Positions 17,188 to 25,000 of a stretch of DNA of 44,995 nucleotides are shown here, in pieces. Position 1 is the stretch's first letter; each line of letters begins with the position of its first letter. A program made the translations under genes and the position numbers. Location of the stretch: the NCBI GenBank assembly GCA_004296775.1, contig RHGE01000050.1:1-44995 (forward strand). Direction: 5' to 3'. Below the pieces are notes generated by a model. That model was not told the origin of the DNA and did not search any database. It worked only from the letters and a program-made list of their open reading frames with translations. Origin of the DNA: Marinilabiliaceae bacterium JC017. GTDB taxonomy: Bacteria; Bacteroidota; Bacteroidia; Bacteroidales; Marinilabiliaceae.

Positions 17188-17640
17188 CTACCAGGGAATA
17201 TAGGCACCTATGGCATAGGTTAATATTATCGGTGGGTGCTTTTTGTCTTCCGGCCAATTGGGTCCTTTATCAAGAGTTTTTGCCAAGCCTATTTGAAAGG
17301 TAAACCATTTCTTACTTCGATAGACATAGCATGGGCCAATGGCACTTTGTGTATGTGAGTTGGCAAATCCCTGGTGCCAGTATTGCAAGGAGACGAATGA
17401 ACTTCGGACAGAGGGTTTGAAATGGTAATTAAGTCCTCCGCCAATAGCCATTATCCCAAATCCTGCCTGTAGGCCAAACTGTTTTGTTAAGAGCATTTCA
17501 CAATCAGCCCCGAGCAGTGCTCCTCCGCCATAAAGAAAACCAAAGGTAAAGCTGTTTTGAGGTGAAACCTGTTGTGAATCCTGGCTATAGATATTGATAC
17601 TTATAAAGCAAATAAATAGGAGTGAAGCGATTTTTTTCAT
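17188..17640 (-). CDS. Small predicted outer-membrane barrel protein
   Basis: The 150-residue protein has a Sec signal (MKKIASLLFICFISINIYSQ) and alternating short strands rich in Gly and aromatics (FGFLYGGGALLGAD, GLQAGFGIMAIGGGLNYHF), ending ILTYAIGAYIPW. This suggests a small 8-stranded outer-membrane barrel. I start at 17640; a longer frame to 17682 adds 14 residues that spoil the signal peptide. No family can be named. It is convergent with the GATase-like gene and otherwise alone. Confidence 0.7.
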   Translation of the reverse strand: MKKIASLLFICFISINIYSQDSQQVSPQNSFTFGFLYGGGALLGADCEMLLTKQFGLQAGFGIMAIGGGLNYHFKPSVRSSFVSLQYWHQGFANSHTQSAIGPCYVYRSKKWFTFQIGLAKTLDKGPNWPEDKKHPPIILTYAIGAYIPW

Positions 17641-18122
17641 TTGAATAGAATGACTTTTAATTATGAATATTAATCCAGACAATAGGAAGAATGTTTTTGG
17701 ATATACATGTTTGCATGTCCGGGAAAGAGCTTGTTAGTTATCGTACATAAACACATTGATTATTTTTTAATGTGTGAATATAATATTAATGGCTATTCCC
17801 GCCAAATGTACATTAATAAAGGGAAGTAGTCGTTCTGTCGATGAAATTCATGGCGATTTTATTGAGAGTGTAAATATTATAACCTGATGGCATGTTAAGT
17901 GGGGCTTTCACGGCAGATGATATGTCAGGAGTGTAAACCATCATATTTAGTGATTGATGCGATTGTTATAATGGGGCAAATTTGAACCTCATTAAAATGA
18001 TCGTTTTATAACCTGATTGGCAACAGGTGGTGCAATATACATTTAGTGCTTAGCGCTGATTAGTAAATTTAGTCTCCTGTCAGTTGGTTGAAGGTTAGCA
18101 ATCTGTTTAAAACGAAATATGT
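17641..18122. other. Intergenic region, nothing recognised
   Basis: About 480 A/T-rich bases lie between divergent small genes. I see no open frame, hairpin or repeat worth calling. It must hold the promoters of both. Confidence 0.35.
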
Positions 18123-18473
18123 ATGCAAAAGATCATAAATCGCACCAGTAACGGAAACATATTTATCTGTTCCCATTGTGAGAGGATTCACATCGAGTAT
18201 AAAAATCTGAATTTTAACTTTTCCCGCCAGGAATTTGATTATTTCGCCCGGTATTTCATGAATCTGGATGGAGATTATTGGGAAAGAGTAAATGCCGGCG
18301 CCATTTATCGGCGCAAAATACTAATTCCGGTAGGACATAAAAACCTGTGTCTTTTAATGAATAAACAAGAACTGTCTGAATTTCGTCAATTGTTGAGGGG
18401 GAGGAAAAAAGAGCCGTCTTACGACATGGCAATTTCTGCACGTGATATTGGGCTGTCAATGCATGTTAATTAG
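18123..18473 (+). CDS. Small hypothetical protein (DUF6686-like?)
   Basis: The 116-residue cytoplasmic protein has a Cys-containing N-terminus (ICSHCERIHIEYKNLNFNFS, about 15-34) and a C-terminal LLMNKQELSEFRQLL helix. This pattern of a CxxC, a strand-rich middle and a LxxxEL helix recalls a family of short Bacteroidota proteins (DUF6686), from memory and unverified. Two nearby Cys are not enough for a zinc site without partners elsewhere. There are no neighbours on the same strand for 770 bases, so it is a single-gene unit of unknown function. Confidence 0.6.
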   Translation: MQKIINRTSNGNIFICSHCERIHIEYKNLNFNFSRQEFDYFARYFMNLDGDYWERVNAGAIYRRKILIPVGHKNLCLLMNKQELSEFRQLLRGRKKEPSYDMAISARDIGLSMHVN

Positions 18474-18544
18474 GTAGGTCATCAATAAGAATTGGTGATC
18501 AAGGAAATCGTTTATGTCAGCATAATAGCAATGATGTGCTGCTT

Positions 18545-18674
18545 CCGACCTCAGCAACGTAGTTCGGGACCCACTTCCTGAAGTTGATGAAAAGACAGAA
18601 AGCTGTTTGAGCGGAGCGAGTTCTTTCTGTCTCATCAACTTCAGGAGTAGTGGGTGAACGAGTGCTGCAGTCGG
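18545..18674. repeat. Long imperfect inverted repeat (~130 bp)
   Basis: CCCACT-TCCTGAAGTTGATGA and AGACAGAAAG (18570-18602) pair with CTTTCTGTCT and CATCAACTTCAGGA-AGTGGG (18623-18654) around a 20-base loop. Outer arms also pair in part: CCGAC and CAGCA (18545-18556) with TGCTG and TCGG (18663-18674). It folds into one long hairpin on either strand and looks like a MITE or degenerate mobile-element end. Confidence 0.75.
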
Positions 18675-18685
18675 CGGACTCTTTG

Positions 18686-18760
18686 CTTACTTTCTCGACT
18701 GTAGGAGAATTGAAAATCGTGAACACCTTAAAACAATTATTAAAAGGTGAACAAAGTAAG
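18686..18760. repeat. Second inverted repeat next to the long hairpin
   Basis: CTTACTTT (18686-18693) pairs with AAAGTAAG (18753-18760). Inside, GAACACCTT (18721-18729) partly pairs with AAGGTGAAC. It may belong to the same element as the palindrome at 18545-18674. Confidence 0.5.
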
Positions 18761-18826
18761 AGCCTCCACGGCTTGAGTGGAAAATTATAGTAGTTAAAAG
18801 CAATTGAAGGGGAAATCATTTTTTAA

Positions 18827-19171
18827 AGCGAAATCCCTGGATCTGATGATGTTTTTGCTCCTATATTCTTTTAATCGAAGAAAACTCCTTTACCTACATA
18901 TGATTACCCTAATATGGTTAATGATCAAGATTATTGAATGAAGCTATTTGACGGAGCAGGCAGTAAAAGAGTGATTTATTAGGGTGGAAGTGTACTGATT
19001 AATGAGTATAAAGGACGGGATGTGATGATTGAACCGGGGTTAAAATCATGATTTATAGCGATAGGAGGAAGTGCTTATAACCGATATGTTTGTAATGCGA
19101 AAGTCAAAGGAACAGGGAGTGTCGATCAAATAGGAATTAAACTGAGCATAAAGCGGACAAGAGATATTTAA
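18827..19171 (+). pseudogene. Possible decayed ORF with four in-frame stops
   Basis: One frame reads protein-like segments (e.g. DDVFAPIFF, PTYDYPNMVNDQDY, GGSVLINEYKGRDVMIEPG, AYNRYVCNAKVKGTGSVDQ) interrupted by stops at 18872, 18935, 18980 and 19049 and closed by TAA at 19169. The segment MKLFDGAG starts at 18938. Four stops in 115 codons of A/T-rich DNA is not far below chance, so this is only a suspicion. No family is recognised. Confidence 0.25.
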
Positions 19172-19246
19172 TGTACCCTGTAAAAAACTAACTTAATTAC
19201 TGTCTCTTGTTTGCCGTCTCGTTTTTAAATCAAATTATTTAAGTGT

Positions 19247-19753
19247 ATGGAAAAAATAGTAATAATCTACGGATCTAGTAGCGGAAATACAGAGTCTGCA
19301 GCAAAAACCATCAGTTCTAAATTTGATTCCGGGATGGTTGACCTATGTGATGTGTCCAAGGTGGCGGTTGGTGACCTGGCAAAATACAGCAATTTGATAT
19401 TAGGCACCTCTACCTGGGGAATTGGCGACCTGCAAGATGATTGGGAAGGTTTCATAGTAAAATTAAAAGAAGCGGATCTTACCGGAAAAAAAGTGGCCTT
19501 ATTTGGCCTGGGGGATAGTGATAGTTATGCTGATTCATTTGTGGATGGCATGGGTATTATTTATGAGGCGATAAAAGATAAGGGCTGTGAAATTATTGGT
19601 CAGGTAGCCGTGGATGATTACAGTTTTGTGGAATCACAGGCTGTGGTAGATAACCGTTTCGTGGGATTACCCCTTGATGAGGATAATGAATGTAATTTAT
19701 CGGAGGATCGAATTAATAACTGGGTTAACCAGTTGAAGCCGGCCTTTAATTAA
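19247..19753 (+). CDS. fldA: Flavodoxin
   Basis: The 168-residue cytoplasmic FMN protein acts as a low-potential electron carrier that can replace ferredoxin under iron limitation. The FMN phosphate loop GSSSGNTE (9-16), the first flavin-stacking loop STWGIGD (55-61, Trp57) and the second loop GLGDSDSYADSF (87-98) are intact, and the length fits the long-chain class (with the extra loop near 120-145). It is followed 268 bases later by a DUF2023 gene, a pairing I recall from other Bacteroidota. The upstream region has no recognisable promoter or iron-box. Confidence 0.95.
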   Translation: MEKIVIIYGSSSGNTESAAKTISSKFDSGMVDLCDVSKVAVGDLAKYSNLILGTSTWGIGDLQDDWEGFIVKLKEADLTGKKVALFGLGDSDSYADSFVDGMGIIYEAIKDKGCEIIGQVAVDDYSFVESQAVVDNRFVGLPLDEDNECNLSEDRINNWVNQLKPAFN

Positions 19754-20021
19754 TGATAGCTTTAATGAGATCTGTTATTCCTTCTTTGAGCAGCATTGGA
19801 AGGAAGGGGTAAATGGAAAAAAATGAATGCTAATGAGGATTTAATCATATTTTAAAGAGTGTCAGACATACCGTCCCCTTTTGCCCATAGCGTGCCGGAT
19901 GAAGTATTGCGTTTGTCTTTAGTATAGCAAAACATATTCATAAGGGTTACTTCATTTCAACCGGTAAAAACTCCTAAAAATCACGGCGGTGGGTTTGGCA
20001 CTTTTTTGTTTAATTCAGGGA

Positions 20022-20372
20022 ATGAAAGTATTTGTCCATCATATTTACGAATATAAGAAAGGGTTGCGTAATCTTATTTTACACACCATGCCCGTCGGGA
20101 AGCAGGAAGAGGCGATAAGAAAACTCACCAGTAATAACATCTCTTACCACATTCAATATGTCACACCCTTTAAGATCAACATCTTTTTCGGGGAACCACA
20201 ATGTGTGGAAATAATCCGGCATTTCGGTGACAAGCCATTGAATGAACTGAGCGATGAAGAAGATTTCATCTTAGGCACCCTTCTGGGGTATGGTCAGGTG
20301 CAGCAATGTCAGCGATACCTGAACCGAAAAGAAGAGAAGAATGCCGCTTACCAGGTTCAAATGGTAGGATAG
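20022..20372 (+). CDS. DUF2023 family protein
   Basis: The 116-residue cytoplasmic protein matches DUF2023 (PF09633) in its opening MKVFVHHIYEYKKGLRNLIL, the INIFFG strand and a LGYGQVQQCQRYL segment. The longer frame from a GTG at 19989 is rejected because it adds a hydrophobic leader foreign to the family; a weak AGGG precedes the chosen ATG. Its function is unknown. Its position just after flavodoxin suggests a role in flavodoxin expression, maturation or an associated redox reaction (inference). A terminator follows at 20410-20444. Confidence 0.85.
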   Translation: MKVFVHHIYEYKKGLRNLILHTMPVGKQEEAIRKLTSNNISYHIQYVTPFKINIFFGEPQCVEIIRHFGDKPLNELSDEEDFILGTLLGYGQVQQCQRYLNRKEEKNAAYQVQMVG

Positions 20373-20409
20373 AAAGACCCAATAATGAGGATTGTTATAA
20401 TATATTTAT

Positions 20410-20444
20410 ACGGTGTGATGCTATCAGCAGATCACCGTTTTTTT
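20410..20444 (+). terminator. Probable terminator after DUF2023 gene
   Basis: ACGGTG (20410-20415) pairs with CACCGT (20433-20438) and seven T follow. The stem is short. Confidence 0.55.
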
Positions 20445-20499
20445 ATTAGCGACCTGGAGTTCGTCTCATGAAATGCTATAAGCCAGCAATCGTTAAGTC

Positions 20500-20578
20500 T
20501 TACTGTTCACTGTTCACTGTTCACTGCTAACTGTTCATTGTTAATTGTTCACTGCTAACTGTTAACTGTAACCGGTTC
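20500..20578. repeat. TGTTCACTG/TAACTG word-repeat tract
   Basis: The words CTGTTCA, CTGCTAACTG and TGTTAACTG recur with small variations across about 75 bases, mostly in 8- to 10-base steps. The tract lies between the DUF2023 terminator and the SDR promoter. Confidence 0.65.
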
Positions 20579-20583
20579 TTCAA

Positions 20584-20591
20584 TATCTTTG
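20584..20591 (+). promoter_or_regulatory. Bacteroidota-type -7 element for the SDR gene
   Basis: TATCTTTG matches TAnnTTTG and sits 27 bases before the ATG at 20618. No clear -33 element is visible; the upstream bases are the word-repeat tract. Confidence 0.5.
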
Positions 20592-20617
20592 TTATAAAAA
20601 ATAAATAGGTATAGCAG

Positions 20618-21436
20618 ATGAATCATAAACAGAAACAGGTGGTACTGATATCGGGTGCTACCTCCGGCATAGGTCAGGCTATTGGCCGCGAATTGGCCAA
20701 AGGTAATTTCAAGGTATACGGAACCGGCAGAAATGTGTACGAAGGCGAGGAGCGGGATGGTATGGTATTGTATCCCATGGATGTAACAGACGAGCGGGCA
20801 GTACAAAGAACCGTAGAAACCATCATCGATAATGAAGGCGGCATTGATGTATTGGTCAGTAATGCCGGTAGGGGAGCTGCCGGTCCGTTGGAAACATTTA
20901 CCATGGATGAGGTACGGAAAGCCATGGATGTAAATTACTTTGGTGCGCTTCATGTTATTCGTGCCGTGTTACCCCATATGCGTGCCCAGAAGAGCGGGCG
21001 TATCATTCAGATTAGTTCCATTTCCGGGGCGATAGGCTTGCCCTTCCAAAGCCTCTATTGTTCTTCCAAATTTGCCATTGAAGGGGTTATTCAGTCATTG
21101 CGAACCGAGTTAAGTCCTTTCGGCATTCAGGCCACCCTGATTGAACCGGGTGATTTCAATACCAATGTGCATGCGGGGCGTATGGATTCTACCGTGTCGG
21201 AGGATTCTCCCTATGCCGGTTTTGTGGCGCAATATTTTGATTTGATCACAGCAAACGTGAAAAACGCTGATGATCCCCGAAAGATAGGGCGTTTGGTGAG
21301 TAAGCTATTAAAGAAAAGAAGGATGAAACCTTGTTATCGTATTGGCCCTGCACTTCAGATAATGGCTCCTTTGATCAAACGGTTGTTACCCTGGCGTCTT
21401 TATGAAAAGCAGGTAAGAAGCTATTACCGGTTGTAA
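20618..21436 (+). CDS. Classical SDR-family oxidoreductase
   Basis: The 272-residue NAD(P)-dependent short-chain dehydrogenase/reductase has a cofactor-binding SGATSGIG (12-19), NAG (82-84) and the catalytic set Ser134, Tyr147 and Lys151 (YCSSK) with the usual 13-residue Ser-Tyr spacing, plus IEPGDFNT after the sixth strand. The basic residues after the first strand (GTGRN) favour NADP. The C-terminal extension (about 215-272), with MKPCYRIGPALQIMAPLIKRLLP, is typical of SDRs that act on lipid-like substrates, which is only a hint. The substrate is unknown. Confidence 0.93.
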   Translation: MNHKQKQVVLISGATSGIGQAIGRELAKGNFKVYGTGRNVYEGEERDGMVLYPMDVTDERAVQRTVETIIDNEGGIDVLVSNAGRGAAGPLETFTMDEVRKAMDVNYFGALHVIRAVLPHMRAQKSGRIIQISSISGAIGLPFQSLYCSSKFAIEGVIQSLRTELSPFGIQATLIEPGDFNTNVHAGRMDSTVSEDSPYAGFVAQYFDLITANVKNADDPRKIGRLVSKLLKKRRMKPCYRIGPALQIMAPLIKRLLPWRLYEKQVRSYYRL

Positions 21437-21829
21437 AACGCTGAATTGTTACGCGCTTAGGAAGTAACTTTTATCAACATGTTGTCCAAATTGGATGGAA
21501 ATATATAGAGAGGTTAGAGGTCAGAAGTTAGAGGAGGAAAATAAATGGAAACAGGTTGAGATAGATGGCAATACCTTGAGATAAATTGAAATACATGGAA
21601 ACAGATTGAAATAGACAGCTTTTATCATTGTCAATCTCCTACAACAATCAGATTGAGGTAACATCCCTCAAAGAGGCTTTTTTTCAGGGTACTTCTGAAA
21701 AAACACAGTTTTTATTTTGGGCGAGTAGTAAATCATCTTGATACTCTGTACTTGATACTTTTTACTTTACTGGCTTATCCAGGTTATAATTACATACTTC
21801 AAAGATTCGATGATTTCGTTATAAAATAA
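21437..21829. repeat. Intergenic repeats: GGAAATAGATTGAAA words and R2 copy 1
   Basis: Bases 21495-21620 repeat words like GGAAACAGRTTGARATAGA, the same theme as 15557-15790. Bases 21714-21790 are a partial copy of dispersed repeat R2 (AGTAAATCATCTTGATACT, then CTTGATACTTTTTACTTT), also seen at 36401-36500 and 37538-37636. A weak CCTC/GAGG hairpin with a T-run (21666-21684) could terminate the SDR gene. Confidence 0.65.
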
Positions 21830-21864
21830 CAAGCCCCGCAAGGATAGAACTCTTGCGGGGCTTG
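21830..21864 (-). terminator. Strong hairpin downstream of the A2M gene
   Basis: CAAGCCCCGCAAG (21830-21842) pairs perfectly with CTTGCGGGGCTTG (21852-21864). On the minus strand it is followed by TTATTTTAT, a weak T-tract, so it may end the A2M transcript, about 160 bases after the stop codon. Confidence 0.55.
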
Positions 21865-21887
21865 CCGTTTATCAGGTGTTCAAATTA

Positions 21888-22036
21888 CAATAGTTCGTTA
21901 AACTTATGCATGTAATTAAATAACAGTTTGTATTTATCCAATAGACAAAACAATTGATGATCTAAATATGAAAGTAATATAAATCAGCCTAATGTCTATT
22001 ATCTATTGGTCTATTGTCTAATAATCTATTGATCTA
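21888..22036. repeat. Dispersed repeat R3, copy 1
   Basis: The stretch matches 38234-38377, beginning CAATAGTTCGTTAAACTT and ending in TCTATTGTCTAA/TCTAATGATCTATT words. It extends across the stop codon (22026-22028) into the last three or four codons of the A2M gene. Confidence 0.7.
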
Positions 22037-25000
22037 ATGACTCTCCGGCCTTCACCACTTCTACCCATTGTCCGGGTTGACGGGCGGCTACTTCATTGTC
22101 ATACATAGCGCCGCAACTTACGGCTGGCAGGTAAAATCTACCAGTATAAGAGGCATTGAGCAGTACAATCATCTTTTTTCGCTGGTTGGCTGCCAGGTCG
22201 AAATAGGAATAAACCCGGTCATCACGAATATCGCGATAGTCGGGTTGGCTTATTTCGTAGGCCGATTGAATATCCTCCATGCGGGTGTTACGAATCTCCC
22301 ATCCCGATGGGAAGATCTGTGTCAGTGCCACGTTTTCCTGGTGCCCCAGGGTGCCCGGATTATTCACTGATACTACCGCCATGAAATCAGTGCCTTGTTG
22401 CAGACGGGTGACATCTGTCTTGTTACCATTCAGGTCAAGGTACTCCACGCTGATTTGCAGGTTAGAGGCCTGTGCTGTCTGATCACCTTCCGCCGGAATA
22501 CCTTCCATCACGATGCGGGAATAAATGATGCCATCCGACTTGTTGGTGACGGCGATTTTGCCCGATAGATCCTTCACATTAAGCTCTGTTTGGTAAACCG
22601 GTTTCTGTGATTTTACGGTTTCTCCCTGTTTACCCGGGCCGTTCCAGGTAAAGGCAAAGGATTTGCTGGTGGCCGATGTGCCGGCAAATTTACTCACTGC
22701 CAGCAGGCAGTAAGCCGTTGTTTGAGTACTCATCCAGTTATTACCCGACAACCTTTTGGAAAGACGCTGGAGCACAGGAGCCGCTTCGTTTCGTTTTTTA
22801 AGGATCGTCAGTGTTTCCAGGATCATGGCCTGATCACGTTCATACGACCCATAAGTATAGCGATACGAATTGCCGTCTTCGGCATCGATGGATGCTTGGG
22901 CGATCAGTTCGTTGGCTACTTTCTCGTAACCACTGAGCGCATAGGCGGCTGCCAGTCGCCATTTAGTCTGGTTCGACAGGCTGTTTTGGTTACGTAAACG
23001 GTTCATGGTACTCATCTCTGGTTCGCCGGCCAGGGCCAGTGTGTAGAGGCGGTAGGCCTGTGCGAATTCAGAGCCTCTGTTATTGGCCGAGCGTGACCAC
23101 TGACGGGCTTGTTTCCGCTGGTATTTGAGCCATTTCTTTTTAAAGCCTACCGGTAATGCATACCCTTTCTTTTCGGCTTCAAGCATGAAATGGCCGGCAT
23201 AGGTAGTACCCCAGTCACAGCTCGAAGTGGAGTTGGGCCAGTAGCCTAATCCGCCGTCCGGTTGAATAAACCCGGAGAGACGCCTGATGGTGGCCTTCAC
23301 GTTCTTCTCTGTTTTAGCTTTCAGAACATCGCCGTTGTCAACCACATCGGTCAGAAATAGTTGAGGAAAGGCACTCGAGGTGGTTTGTTCCACACAGCCG
23401 TGGGGGTATTGGATCAGGTATTTCAGGCGCCGTCCGAAATCAATAGGCGGAATGGCCGAGATCTCCAATGTGGCCTTGTTGGTGCCGGTCATGCCTGGTA
23501 ATGTGTAGGCCAGATCAATCTTCTTACCGGGATCAACAACCTGGCTGACGAATGTTGTCAGTGGCGGATTGGGATTGCGCACCTCCAGTTCGATCTCATC
23601 AATAGCTGTTTCGCCATTGGATTTGGCAATGACTTTAACCTTGCCAATACCAATTTTCGGATTCACCTTCAACCGGAAGGTAGCCACTTTGTCACCTGTT
23701 TCTGTAAATTGAAGGGTTTGCTTTTGGTCACCTTCAATGGTGAATAATTCATTGGCTTCAAGCTTCAGGCTGACCTGTTTTACCTCTTTTTTCATGGCAA
23801 AAACCGTCACCGGCAGATCCACTGTTTCATTTGGTCCCAGCACACGTGGCAGGGTGGCCAGCACCATCAATGGGTTGCGTACCGGAGTGGTTTTTTGAGT
23901 GGTTCCATACGCCTTATCGGAGGCGGCGATCACCATGGTACGGACTGATCCCACATAGCGCGGTACCATGAATGTATGGGCATTGGTTTCGCCTGCTTTT
24001 AGTTTAAAAGGCCCCATGAATTTTACCATTGGCTTGAAGCGGTTGGCTTGGTTGTCGGTCTTTTTGCCTTTCATGGCTTCGTCACCACCGATGCTAAATA
24101 CCTGTTCGATACGGCCGCCAAAGGCCCCCAGTACCCAGTTGTACATGTCCCATGACCGTACGCCCAGGGCTTCCCTGGCAAAGAAATGGTGCCATGGCTT
24201 GGGAGTAGCAAAGCGTGTCAGGTCCAGGAGTCCTTCATCTACCACTGCCAGGGTATAGGTCATGGGTTTGTCATCATCCTCACTTACTTTGATGGTGACC
24301 TTTTTTTCCGGTTTAAGTTCTTCAGGCATCTTTAACACCGGTTTCAAATGTGAGGCCGGATCTTCCACTAGGATTGGAATGACACCGTACAGGCGTATGG
24401 GCAAATCATTAGCCGTTTTGGCATGAGGCTGCACCAAGGTAAGGTGTACATATACGTTGGGTGTCATATCGGGAGTGACCTCAAAGCTAAAGTCGGTCAT
24501 CTCTTCCTCTGTTTCTACCCACCAGTTTTTGATCACTTTGTTACCGTTTTCAATACTTACCAATGCCCGGCCAACACCGGCAGAAGGAAAGGAGATAGTG
24601 GCTTTGTCACCCACCTCGTATTTGTCTTCATCAGCACTGAACGAAAGCATGGAGGCCGCTTCGGGATCTGAACCAGAGGGTCTGGAAGCCCAGCCCGGCC
24701 AGTCTACATATACCGTTTTACCGGTGGCATGTCCATTGCGGTTATCCACAACCCGTAAGAGGTAGCGGCCCCATTCGGGGTAGTCGATTTTGAACTTAAA
24801 GGAGCCTCTGCCTTTTTTTGTGGATAATTTACCGCTTAGGATGAGGTTATTACTACCGGAGCCTACGTAACGGGCCAGGTCGTCTTCCGAGGCTTCCCAC
24901 CACCAGCGCCAGCTTATTTCATACACCTGGTATTCAAGATTGGCCACATCCACCGGATTACCTTCAGGATCCAATGTGACCACTTCTACCTCATGCGATT

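Noticed and set aside
18517-18819. 100-residue minus-strand frame over the long palindrome
   Set aside because: It reads through an inverted repeat; strand-symmetric DNA makes frames open by chance.
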